Source: Nocardioides sp. (GTDB lineage Bacteria > Actinomycetota > Actinomycetes > Propionibacteriales > Nocardioidaceae). From it: a stretch of DNA of 37,358 nucleotides. Under the pieces are notes generated by a model. That model worked only from the letters and a program-made list of their open reading frames with translations. It was not told where the DNA came from and made no database searches. Every line of letters begins with the position of its first letter. Positions within the stretch are counted from its first letter, which is position 1. The position numbers were made by a program, and so were the translations under genes. Location: positions 1 to 37,358 of the forward strand of contig JAICSC010000003.1 of NCBI GenBank assembly GCA_025937085.1, written 5' to 3'. This document shows positions 10,312 through 19,107 of this stretch, in pieces.

Positions 10312-11703
10312 ATGGCCGGCGCGATGACCTCCAACAACCAGACCGAACCCGAACCCGCATGCGCAGGTCGCCATGAGGGCGGTGCGCAGCCCCCGTCGAG
10401 CCGCCTGGGCTGGATCGTGGCCCTCGCGGTGGCCACCGGACTCGTCGTGGCGGCGCTCCTGATCGCCCTTCCGATCGTCCCGGTCGCCGAAAGCGCCTTC
10501 ACGGGCGCAGTCCTGTGCGGCTTCGCTTCGGGCTGGACGGTTCTGTGGCTGTTGTCCCTGCGGCTCACCGAGCATCCGCAGCGGTGGGCGGTTGGGCCCG
10601 CCCTATTCATGGGTATCGGCGGCATCCTGCTGGTGGTCTTCGGCTCCCCCATGCGCGAGGCCCTCGCCTGGGTCTGGCCACCCACGCTGGTCGCCCTGGT
10701 GATCTCGATGGTGCGCCGCACGAGGCGAGACATGCCCAGCCGCGGCGCCCGCGTCCAGCTCTACGTGGTCTTCGCGGTCCTCGCCGCCTCGGCGGTCGGA
10801 GGTGGCTACGAGGCCGTGGGAGAGGCGACAGACGTGAAGACCGTGCCCTCGACCGGCCGGCTCATCGACGTCGGCGGCCACGACCTCTACCTCAACTGCG
10901 TCGGCTCGGGCAGCCCCACCGTCGTCCTTGAACCCGGCGCCGGCGGAACCTCCTCACAAATGGGTTGGATCACACCACAGATCGCGGCCCACACACGGGT
11001 CTGCGCCTACGACCGTGCCGGTCGTGGCTGGAGCGAACCCGCCGACACTCCCCAGGACGGCGCCCAGATCGCGACCGACCTGCACACCCTGCTGCACCGC
11101 GCAGGCGTGCCCGGACCGTACGTTCTCGCCGGGCACTCATTCGGTGGCCTCTACGTCCGCATCTTTGCCGCGCACTACCCCAACGAGGTCGCAGGCCTCG
11201 TGCTCGTCGACTCCACAGAGTCGAAGGAGCCGGCGAAATCCGTTGTGCCGGCCAACCCGAGTTCCGACCAGCCCATCGGCCGGCTGCCGGTGGTCGCATC
11301 CCTCGCTGCCCGGGTCGGCGTCGCGCGACTACTCGCCCAAAGCAACTGGGGGGCACTACCCGCCGGTTCGCGGGCTGAGATACAGACCAGCAATTCGCAG
11401 GCGGGCTGGCTCGGCAGCACCGTCGACGAGTACCTGCGGGCCGGCGCCTCGGCGCAAGAAGCCGCATCACTGCACGACTTCGGCGACAAGCCCCTCTTCG
11501 TCGTGACGGCCGGCCGCCACCCGGAATCCTGGATGACCCTGCAGCGCAAAATGCTGGCCCTATCGACGAACAGCTCGCAGGAGATCGTGGAGGACGCCGC
11601 GCACATCGACCTGCTCATCGATCAGAAGTACGCCGCCGCCACCACCCGGGCCATCCTCGCCGTCGTGGCCTCCTCTAGAACAGGCCAACCCCTGAGCCAG
11701 TAA
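10312..11703 (+). CDS. Alpha/beta hydrolase with N-terminal TM segments
   Basis: GHDLYLNCVGSGSPTVVLEPGAGG...TRVCAYDRAGRGWSE...YVLAGHSFGGLYVRIFAAHYPNEVAGLVLVDSTES; nucleophile elbow GHSFGG. Confidence 0.93.
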   Translation: MAGAMTSNNQTEPEPACAGRHEGGAQPPSSRLGWIVALAVATGLVVAALLIALPIVPVAESAFTGAVLCGFASGWTVLWLLSLRLTEHPQRWAVGPALFMGIGGILLVVFGSPMREALAWVWPPTLVALVISMVRRTRRDMPSRGARVQLYVVFAVLAASAVGGGYEAVGEATDVKTVPSTGRLIDVGGHDLYLNCVGSGSPTVVLEPGAGGTSSQMGWITPQIAAHTRVCAYDRAGRGWSEPADTPQDGAQIATDLHTLLHRAGVPGPYVLAGHSFGGLYVRIFAAHYPNEVAGLVLVDSTESKEPAKSVVPANPSSDQPIGRLPVVASLAARVGVARLLAQSNWGALPAGSRAEIQTSNSQAGWLGSTVDEYLRAGASAQEAASLHDFGDKPLFVVTAGRHPESWMTLQRKMLALSTNSSQEIVEDAAHIDLLIDQKYAAATTRAILAVVASSRTGQPLSQ

Positions 11704-12334
11704 GCGCCACGCTTCCCGCGAGACCGGGCCCACGTCGAAGACTCCGCGGCTTGGTCACCGTCGTTTTAGGTCAATCACAACGGAGCGGTGGGCGCTCAAG
11801 ATGCAGGCGTATCAGGAACTCCTGGTGCGGGCGGTCCCCGGCGTCTGCATCCGCAAACACGTGGAGGAACCGCCTGCACACGGGCGTGAGCAAGAAGGGG
11901 AACTGCGGGTAGGGAGGGACAGACACGTGTTCAGATCAGAGCCGCCTGTCTTTCCGTCATTGGTCCGCACTACAAACTCGCCGCGTGCGGCACGCACCTC
12001 GGCGGGCGCTGTAAGGCAAGCTGCCGCCATTCCCACACGTCGCTAAGTCCGCGCCTCGTGCTCACTCCGAAACAGGTTCACCTTGATCCCTGCGGGGACC
12101 AGAGCGATGGCGCTGGCCGAACGCCGGTGTACCTGGGACATGCGCGTAGTCATTCCGCCGGGTTCCGGTGCATGCCTGGTCCGGCATCGATCTCGATGAA
12201 GAGGCGGGGTTCGCATCGGGACCCAGCCGCGGCGTCGATCAAGTCTCTTGACCTGCAGGTCTTGGCGGGCCCCATGGACGCTCGCGGCGACTGCCCCGGG
12301 GCCCTGACGGGCCGACAGCGAGACCGAGTCCGGT

Positions 12335-12691
12335 TCAGGTCCGTTTCAGCTCCGCGCGGACCGCACGGGACAAACCGGCGACGACCAGGTCGTAGGAGTC
12401 CTCGATCAGTTCGCGCACGACGTCGTCCTCGACCGAGCCGTCGAGGTCAACGGTGTTCCAGTGCCGTTTGTTCTGGTGGTAGCCGGGTCGGATCCCGGCG
12501 TACGCCCCGCGCAACTCGAGCGCTCGCGCAGGGTCGCATTTCAGGTTGATGGACCCGGGGCCTTCAATGAGCGGAATCAGGGCGAACATCTTCTCGCCGA
12601 CCTTGATCACCTCGACCTCTTCGCCGAACGGGTATGTCTCCTCGGCCGCCGGCAGATCGAGGCAGATCGCCAGGACATCCTCGCGAGTCAT
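12335..12691 (-). CDS. MmcQ/YjbR family DNA-binding protein
   Basis: MTREDVLAICLDLPAAEETYPFGEEVEVIKVGEKMFALIPL...INLKCDPARALELRGAYAGIRPGYHQNKRHWNTVDLDGSVEDDVVRELIEDSYDLVVAGL; characteristic family layout. Confidence 0.93.
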   Translation of the reverse strand: MTREDVLAICLDLPAAEETYPFGEEVEVIKVGEKMFALIPLIEGPGSINLKCDPARALELRGAYAGIRPGYHQNKRHWNTVDLDGSVEDDVVRELIEDSYDLVVAGLSRAVRAELKRT

Positions 12692-12808
12692 GGACCCAGT
12701 GTGGCGTCTGCACGACAGTTACGTCGCGAAGAGGGCGTGTATCCGCCGCCTGCCGGGCTCTGCCCAGAAGCCGACCCGGGCGCCGGCGGTGTCCGGGCAG
12801 CGCAGCGG

Positions 12809-13531
12809 CTACGTGTCCACGGTTGCGGAGACCTCGAATGCAGCCCGGTCGGCTCGGTAAACGTCTTGGGCGTATTCGACGCATCGACCTGTGTGGTCGT
12901 AGCTCTTGCGGGTGAGCAGGGTGCCGGGGGAGGCGGCCCGGACCTTTAGGAGGCCTGTGGCCTCTTCGTTGAGGATGATGGACTCGATCACGGCGTCGCA
13001 GCGGACGATGTCGGTGCCGTAGCTCGCCGAGAGGATCTCCCACAGGGAGCCGTCCTCGGTCTTGTCGAGTATCCCTGGGGTGAGGTCGGCAGGGTAGAAG
13101 CTCTTCTCCAGGGCGATGGGTTCGTCGTCCATGAGCCGGAGCCGGTAGAAGGCGTGCACGCGTGCGTCGTCCCCGAGGTCGAGGGCGGCACGTTCGGCTC
13201 TCTCGGGCGGGAGGTCTCGGGCCCACAACAACCGGGCAGTGGCGACCTTGCCGAGGCGGGACGCCTCGTGGGAGAAGCTGCCGACGCGGAAGCGGACGCG
13301 TGGCTCTGCGACGAAGGTGCCGCGCGGTGGCCGGCGGTAGACGTGTCCTTCAGACTCGAGCAGGGTCAGCGCCTGCCGGGCGGTCATCCGGCTGACGGCG
13401 TACTGCTCGCAGAGCTCGCGCTCGGACGGCAGAAGGGTGTGAGGTCCGAGCTGCTGGCTCAGGATGCGGTCGCGCAGGTCGGCGGCGATGCCCACGTAGC
13501 GCGGGGAGCGTGACGCCTGTGACTCTGGCAT
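12809..13531 (-). CDS. GntR family transcriptional regulator, HutC subfamily
   Basis: PRYVGIAADLRDRILSQQLGPHTLLPSERELCEQYAVSRMTARQALTLLESEGHVYRRPPRGTFVAEPR wHTH plus UTRA-like effector domain. Confidence 0.95.
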   Translation of the reverse strand: MPESQASRSPRYVGIAADLRDRILSQQLGPHTLLPSERELCEQYAVSRMTARQALTLLESEGHVYRRPPRGTFVAEPRVRFRVGSFSHEASRLGKVATARLLWARDLPPERAERAALDLGDDARVHAFYRLRLMDDEPIALEKSFYPADLTPGILDKTEDGSLWEILSASYGTDIVRCDAVIESIILNEEATGLLKVRAASPGTLLTRKSYDHTGRCVEYAQDVYRADRAAFEVSATVDT

Positions 13532-13555
13532 GGGCGAAATTTTATCGGATTACTA

Positions 13556-13567
13556 GACCACGTGGTT
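13556..13567. promoter_or_regulatory. Putative GntR operator half-site dyad GACCA-N2-TGGTT
   Basis: gaccacgtggtt just upstream of the GntR start (13531); shares the GACCA-N2-TGGTY layout with 13634-13645. Inner accacgtggt (13557-13566) is a perfect palindrome. Confidence 0.5.
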
Positions 13568-13633
13568 CGGACCACCCGGTTGGCTCCAGGGGTCTTGACG
13601 TGGCCAGGGTCACACTCCGACCATCATGGTACG

Positions 13634-13653
13634 GACCACATGGTCTAGACCAT
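13634..13653. promoter_or_regulatory. Putative HutC-type GntR operator
   Basis: gaccacatggtc (13634-13645) overlapping perfect 14-bp palindrome atggtctagaccat (13640-13653), whose core GTCTAGAC fits the HutC consensus GTMTAKAC. Confidence 0.65.
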
Positions 13654-13667
13654 AGGAGAACCCATGA

Positions 13668-13874
13668 GTGAACAGTCCCGGGCCGCGGCGCCAGCTCAAC
13701 AACGCCTTGCACACCGTGGTCCAGAGCCGGATCCAGTACCAACAAGCCACCCGCGACTACGTCGCTCGCCGTACTGCCGAGGGCAAGACCAGCCGCGAGA
13801 TCAAACGCTGCCTCGCCCGCTACGTCGCCCGAGACCTCTACCGCCTACTTGAAAACAGGGCCACAGCTGCTTGA
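13668..13874 (+). pseudogene. IS110 family transposase C-terminal remnant
   Basis: RRQLNNALHTVVQSRIQYQQATRDYVARRTAEGKTSREIKRCLARYVARDLYRLLEN resembles the C-terminal tail of IS110-type transposases (LNxALH...TRxYxxRRxAEGKxxxEIxRCLxRYxARxxYRLL). Catalytic domains are absent. Confidence 0.75.
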
Positions 13875-13959
13875 CGAAGCATAGGAGCGTCGCGCCTCAA
13901 GCTGACGAGTCATTGGCAGGCTCGACCAGCGCGATGTCGGTCGTGACAGCTCGGGTTGG

Positions 13960-14721
13960 TCAGGTGACGTCGCGGTGCGCGGTCAGCAGGGTGCCGATGG
14001 TGGCGATGGCGAGGCTGTATGCGGTGAGGACGAGTCCGCCTTGCCATGGTGTCAGGAGTGACTGGTTGGTCAGGGTGGATCCGATCAGGGCTTCTTGGGC
14101 CTGGCCGGGCAGGTACGGGGTCCACTGGTGCAGGGCGGTGATGTTGGTGAGGATGTTCTCGACCACGAACAGATAGATCAGGAGGGTGACTACCGCGGCG
14201 ACCTGCTCGCGGATCAGGGCGCCCAGCCCGACCCCGATCGCGGCGAACAGGGCTACCGAGGTCACCACGCCGAGATCGGTGGCGAACAGGTCTCGAGCGG
14301 GGACGGCGATCGAGATGTCTTGGGAGGCCAACCAGGGCGGCACGACTGCAGTGGTGATGGAGATGCAGACGACCGCGTAGGCGGCTCCGGCAAGTACGTG
14401 GACGATGAGCTTGGCGGTGATGATCTGGCCGCGGTGCGGGACGGTCAGGAATGTGATCGTCGCCGTACGGTGGCGATACTCCGCGGTGAGGCCGATCGCT
14501 CCCAGAAGTGCGGCGAAGGGCGCGGCGGCCCCTCCGACGGCGAACAGGGTGCGTTGTCCCTCGGCTGTGGTCAGGGGCGCTGTGAGCGCGTCCGGGGTGT
14601 CGGCGAAGGCCATGGTCAAGACGGCGTACAGGATGGTGAGACCCGCCGCGGCCAAGAGCAGCCAGAGCCAGACCCGGGTGGTGAGCACCTTGCGGGCCTC
14701 GCCAGCGATCAGCGGCCACAT
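13960..14721 (-). CDS. ABC-2 type transporter permease
   Basis: MWPLIAGEARKVLTTRVWLWLLLAAAGLTILYAVLTMAF...AEYRHRTATITFLTVPHRGQIITAKLIVHVLAGAAYAVVCI...; overlaps the ATPase gene by a few bases. Confidence 0.9.
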   Translation of the reverse strand: MWPLIAGEARKVLTTRVWLWLLLAAAGLTILYAVLTMAFADTPDALTAPLTTAEGQRTLFAVGGAAAPFAALLGAIGLTAEYRHRTATITFLTVPHRGQIITAKLIVHVLAGAAYAVVCISITTAVVPPWLASQDISIAVPARDLFATDLGVVTSVALFAAIGVGLGALIREQVAAVVTLLIYLFVVENILTNITALHQWTPYLPGQAQEALIGSTLTNQSLLTPWQGGLVLTAYSLAIATIGTLLTAHRDVT

Positions 14722-15677
14722 GTCACGGCTCCTCCGGGAGGGTCGACGCCGGGGTCCGAGTCGGTGCCGGTGGCGTTGGTCAGGGAGAAGAAGACATCCT
14801 CCAGCCCGACGGCATGTGGGGTGAGCTCGTGCAGCATGACTCCGGCGGCGAACGCGATGTCGCCGATCCGCGAGGCCGGGACGCCGGTGACCCGCAGCCG
14901 GTCGGGTCCGGCCCGTTCCACCCGGCATCCCTCGGCGGCCGACAGGGCGGCGGTGAGCGCTTCAGTGCGTGGGGATCGGATGGACACGACGTGGGCGTCG
15001 GGTCCGGACAACTCCGCGAGAGGCCCGTGGTGCACCAGCTGGCCGCGTCGGATGATCACGACCTGGTCGACGAGTTGCTGTACCTCCGACAGGACATGGC
15101 TGGAGACCAGAACCGTGCGGCCCTGCTCGGCGAATCCCTGCAGGAGCCGACGCATCCAGGCGATGCCTTCAGGGTCCAAGCCGTTGGTCGGCTCGTCGAG
15201 TATCAGCACCGGAGGATCGCCGAGCAGGGCCCCGGCCAGGGCCAGGCGTTGCCGCATCCCCAGCGAATATCCCCGCACACGCCGGGTGCCTGCATCGGAG
15301 AGACCAACGAGATCGAGCACTTCGTCGACGCGGCGCAGTGGAAGGCCGCCCAGGGTGCACGAGACGCGTAGGTGGTCACGGCCGGATCGAGCGGGATGGA
15401 ACCCGCTTGCATCCAGGACGGCTCCCACCTCGTGGGCAGGTGTGGGCAGGTCGGCATAGCGACGGCTGCCGATCCGAGCCACACCGCTGTCCGGGGTGAC
15501 CAGGCCGAGCAGCATCCGCAGCGTCGTGGTCTTTCCGGCGCCGTTGGGCCCCAGGAACCCGGTGACGCCGCCAGGTTCCACCACGAAGCTCAACTCGTTC
15601 ACAGCGCGGACCGGGCCGAAGGACTTGGACACGCCCTCCACCACGATCCGTCCGTGCTCGGCGGGCGCTACTACCAT
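14709..15677 (-). CDS. ABC transporter ATP-binding protein
   Basis: Walker A GPNGAGKTT, signature YSLGMRQRL, Walker B VLILDEPTNGLDP, H-loop VLVSSH. Confidence 0.97.
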   Translation of the reverse strand: MVVAPAEHGRIVVEGVSKSFGPVRAVNELSFVVEPGGVTGFLGPNGAGKTTTLRMLLGLVTPDSGVARIGSRRYADLPTPAHEVGAVLDASGFHPARSGRDHLRVSCTLGGLPLRRVDEVLDLVGLSDAGTRRVRGYSLGMRQRLALAGALLGDPPVLILDEPTNGLDPEGIAWMRRLLQGFAEQGRTVLVSSHVLSEVQQLVDQVVIIRRGQLVHHGPLAELSGPDAHVVSIRSPRTEALTAALSAAEGCRVERAGPDRLRVTGVPASRIGDIAFAAGVMLHELTPHAVGLEDVFFSLTNATGTDSDPGVDPPGGAVTCGR

Positions 15678-15696
15678 GATGCGGAAGGGTACAACA

Positions 15697-15710
15697 TAGT
15701 GAAGTGACTA
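15697..15710. promoter_or_regulatory. Candidate MarR operator, imperfect palindrome TAGT-gaagtg-ACTA
   Basis: tagtgaagtgacta in the ~48-bp divergent spacer between the ABC ATPase (15677) and the MarR gene (15726). Confidence 0.4.
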
Positions 15711-15725
15711 CACGGAATCGAGATC

Positions 15726-16175
15726 GTGGTGCCGGACGCCGACGGTGCGGTGGACCGCCTTTTCGACCTCGCCGTCGTGCTCGGCGACCTGATGAACCGG
15801 ACATTGGCCGTCCATGGCCTCACGGCGGCTCGCGCGGAGGTGATCTGGGTCCTTCACCACAGCGGCCGGCTGACCCAGCGAGAGCTCAGCGAGGTCTTGA
15901 AGTGCACGCCTCGCAACGTGACCGGCCTGGTCGACGCACTCCAGGTGGCCGGGCTGGTCGTGCGCACCCCGCACCCCACCGATCGTCGTGCCGTCCTGGT
16001 CTCGCTCACCGAGCGTGGAGCAGCACTCGTTTCGCAGTGGAGTGCCGAACGAGCCGACAGCACCGCCCGACTGTTCGGCGATACCTCGGATTCCGAGCTC
16101 GTCGCGTTCGTGACCGTGCTCGACCGGGTGTTGGTCGCGTTACGCCAAGGCGATGCGGCGCCCCGCGACAGGTGA
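15726..16175 (+). CDS. MarR family transcriptional regulator
   Basis: LTAARAEVIWVLHHSGRLTQRELSEVLKCTPRNVTGLVDALQVAGLVVRTPHPTDRRAVLVSLTERGAAL wHTH with DRR wing. Confidence 0.94.
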   Translation: MVPDADGAVDRLFDLAVVLGDLMNRTLAVHGLTAARAEVIWVLHHSGRLTQRELSEVLKCTPRNVTGLVDALQVAGLVVRTPHPTDRRAVLVSLTERGAALVSQWSAERADSTARLFGDTSDSELVAFVTVLDRVLVALRQGDAAPRDR

Positions 16176-16254
16176 TCGGCAAGAGGGACTTGCCAAAACG
16201 CTCTGAAAGTGATCGCTTACGTACGTCGCGCCTTTCGAAGATGCCGATCTCAGC

Positions 16255-16563
16255 GTGCTCGGCGATCCGACGCGGCGTGCGATCTTCGAGATGCTGGCTC
16301 GCCAGCCCTCGTCCGTGGGTGAGCTCGCCGATCAGCTGCCGATCACGCCGCAGGCGGTCTCTCAGCACCTGGGGGTCCTCCGGGCGGGCGGCCTGGTCGT
16401 CGCCAGGCCGGACGGGACCCGGCGTGTCTACCGCCTCAACACGCAGGGGGTCGCGGCGCTCAAGGCGTACTTCGAGCGCATCTGGGACGACGCTCTTGCC
16501 GCCTATCAGAAGGCCGCAGACGTCGCGGCCGACAACTTCGATCACGAGAAGGAACCCACATGA
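16255..16563 (+). CDS. ArsR family transcriptional regulator; start uncertain
   Basis: VLGDPTRRAIFEMLARQPSSVGELADQLPITPQAVSQHLGVLRAGGLVVARPDGTRRVYRLN. Homology-like residues (PFEDADLS) lie upstream of the GTG in frame without an obvious start codon. Confidence 0.9.
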   Translation: MLGDPTRRAIFEMLARQPSSVGELADQLPITPQAVSQHLGVLRAGGLVVARPDGTRRVYRLNTQGVAALKAYFERIWDDALAAYQKAADVAADNFDHEKEPT

Positions 16564-17043
16564 GCAGCGCACCGACGGTTCCCACCATGACCGGTACAGC
16601 AACCGTTGCCCTCGACGTCGACCGCGCTTTCGGTTTCTTCACAGAATTCTTCGGCAGCTGGTGGCCGACCGACTACCACATCGGTCAAACAGAGATGGCC
16701 GACGCCGTCCTCGAACCACGCGAGGGCGGACGCTGGTACGAACGCGGCGTCGACGGCACCGAGTGCGACTGGGGCCGAGTCCTGGTCTGGGAGCCACCGC
16801 ACCGGTTCGTGGTCACCTGGCAGATCAGCGGACGCTGGCAGTACGACGACGACCCAAAGCACGCCAGCGAGATCGAGGGCCCGCTTCAGCGCCGACCATC
16901 CGGAGGAACGCTCGTCGAGCTCGAACACCGACACCTCGACCGCCTCCTCGACGGCGAGCCATTCGCTCCACCATCGAAGAAGGTGGCGGCGGTTGGAGCA
17001 CCGTCCTGCAAACCTTCGCCCGCGCTGCCGAGAGCGCCGGCTT
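16560..17043 (+). pseudogene. SRPBCC/AHSA1 domain protein disrupted by three apparent 1-bp indels
   Basis: MSSAPTVPTMTGTATVALDVDRAFGFFTEFFGSWWP...ASEIE in frame 0, RFSADHP in frame +1, GTLVELEHRHLDRLLDGE back in frame 0, then AIRSTIEEGGGGWSTVLQTFARAAESAGL in frame +2. Confidence 0.8.
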
Positions 17044-17132
17044 GACCCTCGTCGGTGTCGCTGACTCTCACGAGCACGCCTCCGCCGAGCCGGCTGGTAG
17101 GACACAGCCGATTCGCGGCGGAACGGGACACC

Positions 17133-18371
17133 TCATCGTCGAGCGGTCCCCGTCGCTTTCGGTTCAACATCGCCCGGGTCTGGGCGGTGGTGAGGCGGCG
17201 CGTCGCTTTCGTGGTGAGCCGTGGGAAGCGTGACGGTGACGGATAGTCCGCCGTTTCCGGGTGGGTGGGCGGTGGTGGTGCCGCCATGGAGTGTGGCGAT
17301 GGAGGCGACGATGGTGAGTCCGAGTCCGAAGCCGTCGTGGCTGGTGCGGTCGTCGAGTCGGTGGAAGGGCTCGAAGATCTGGTCGACTTGGGTGGGTGTG
17401 AGGCGGTGTCCTGTGTTGGTGATGGTGAGGTGACTGTTGCTGTCGGTGGTGCCGGTGGTGATCCAGATGTCTCCGTCGCGGATGTTGTAGCGGACCGCGT
17501 TGTCGATCAGGTTGGCGATGAGTCGTTCGACCAGCAGGGGGTCTCCGGAGATGGGGGCCGGTTCGAGGGTGGTGTGCAGCTGCAGGTACTGCAGGTTGGT
17601 GGTGTCGAGTACGTCCTCGGTGCCGGTGGCCAGGTCGGCGGGTTCGTGGGTGGTGAGACCTCGCTCGTTGCGGGCGAGGATGAGCAGGGCGCCGATGAGG
17701 CGCTCGGCGTGATCGACGGCGGCTCGGATGTCGACGGCCATGTCGCGGAGGTCGTCTGGTGAGGCGACGGGGTCGTCGAGGACGACGTCGACGGTGGCGC
17801 GCATGACGGTGAGGGGGGTGCGTAGCTCGTGAGAGGCGTTGGCGATGAACCGCTGTTGGGCCTCGAATGCGGTTTGGAGTCGGTCGAGCATGGCGTCGAT
17901 GGTTGCGGCGAGCTCGTGGAGCTCATCGTGCGGGCCCTCGAGGGCGACCCGAGCCGACAGGTTGTTCTCGGAGGCCGTGCGCGCGGTCGCGGTGATGGTG
18001 TGCACGGGCCGCAACGCTCGCCCGGCGGCGATCCAGCTCAGCATCGCGGCCAGGAGAATCATGAGCGCGAGGGCGGTGAGTGAGTAGGCGAGAAGGTGCG
18101 TGAGTGTGATGTGGCGCTGGTGCTGCGCGCCCTGCAGCTCGAAGTAGGAGGTGCACTTGGCGAGGATGCGGCCGTTCGGGTGGGCGCTGTGCTGCGCGGC
18201 GCGGCAGAGTGCCAGGAAGGCAGCCGGCGCCTGCTGGCTCTGTCCCGGTGGTTCGAGACGTGCGACCAGGGTGTAGCTGACCGCCACTACGAGCGCGCCG
18301 CACACGGCGAACAGGCCGGTGTAGAGCAGGGTCAGGCGGGTCCGGATGGTCAGCCGAGGGTGCCGGTTCAC
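17133..18371 (-). CDS. Sensor histidine kinase (HAMP, HisKA, HATPase)
   Basis: Two N-terminal TMs, QQRFIANASHELRTPLTVMRATVDVVL H-box, NLIDNAVRYN N-box, DGFGLGLTIV G-box. Confidence 0.96.
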   Translation of the reverse strand: MNRHPRLTIRTRLTLLYTGLFAVCGALVVAVSYTLVARLEPPGQSQQAPAAFLALCRAAQHSAHPNGRILAKCTSYFELQGAQHQRHITLTHLLAYSLTALALMILLAAMLSWIAAGRALRPVHTITATARTASENNLSARVALEGPHDELHELAATIDAMLDRLQTAFEAQQRFIANASHELRTPLTVMRATVDVVLDDPVASPDDLRDMAVDIRAAVDHAERLIGALLILARNERGLTTHEPADLATGTEDVLDTTNLQYLQLHTTLEPAPISGDPLLVERLIANLIDNAVRYNIRDGDIWITTGTTDSNSHLTITNTGHRLTPTQVDQIFEPFHRLDDRTSHDGFGLGLTIVASIATLHGGTTTAHPPGNGGLSVTVTLPTAHHESDAPPHHRPDPGDVEPKATGTARR

Positions 18372-19012
18372 ATCCGATATCCCCTGCCGACCACGGTCTC
18401 GATGAGCGGGGGGTCTCCGAGCTTGCGCCGTAGGCGAGTCATCGTGACCGAGACGATGTTGCTGAAGGGGTCGATGTTGAGGTCCCAGACGTGTTCGAGC
18501 AGTTGCTCGGCGCTCACCATGGCGCCGTCGGCCGCCATCAGCATCTCCAGGATGCCGAACTCCTTACGTGTCAGATTCAGCGAGCGTGAGCCGCGTGCTG
18601 CCCGATGCCGCGCGCGATCGACGGTCAGGTCCTGGTGTTGCAAGGCCGGCGGCGCGGACGGCGCCCGACGCGAGAGCGCCCGAACGCGGGCGATCAGCTC
18701 GACGAAGGCGAATGGCTTGCCCAGATAGTCGTCGGCGCCCAACTCCAGCCCAGCGACCCGGTGCTCGACCTCGGCAGCCGCGGTGAGCATGAGGATCCGG
18801 GGCCCCGAGCCCGTGAGTGTCCGGCACACCTGGTCGCCATGAACGATCGGGAGGTCTCGATCGAGCACGATCACGTCGTAGACGGTGCTCGACGAGACTT
18901 CGAGGGCGGCCGCTCCGTCGTAGACCAGGTCCACGGCCATCCCCGCCTGGCGGAGCCCTTGGGCGATGCGGCTCGCAAGCGTCGCATGGTCCTCGACCAC
19001 CAGCACCCGCAC
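18368..19012 (-). CDS. OmpR-type response regulator
   Basis: VRVLVVEDHATLASRIAQGLRQAGMAVDLVYDG...DVIVLDRDLPIVHGD...LGADDYLGKPF...; C-terminal wHTH ...LNLTRKEFGILEMLMAADGAMVSAEQLLEHVWD. Alternative start ATG at 19042; overlaps the kinase gene start. Confidence 0.95.
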   Translation of the reverse strand: MRVLVVEDHATLASRIAQGLRQAGMAVDLVYDGAAALEVSSSTVYDVIVLDRDLPIVHGDQVCRTLTGSGPRILMLTAAAEVEHRVAGLELGADDYLGKPFAFVELIARVRALSRRAPSAPPALQHQDLTVDRARHRAARGSRSLNLTRKEFGILEMLMAADGAMVSAEQLLEHVWDLNIDPFSNIVSVTMTRLRRKLGDPPLIETVVGRGYRM

Positions 19013-19107
19013 CGTCCAAGTATGCGCCGATCCGGGTGACATCGATGCGACGTCATCGAGGTGACCGGTAGCGTTGATGTCACCTGCACTGGCGTAGAAC
19101 CGGGGAC

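Noticed and set aside
14095-15459. 454-aa plus-strand ORF
   Set aside because: Antisense to the ABC-2 permease and ATPase genes.
15704-17233. 509-aa plus-strand ORF as a real gene
   Set aside because: Overlaps MarR and ArsR in another frame. Only its stretch AIRSTIEEGGGGWSTVLQTFARAAESAGL is meaningful, as the displaced C-terminus of the SRPBCC gene.
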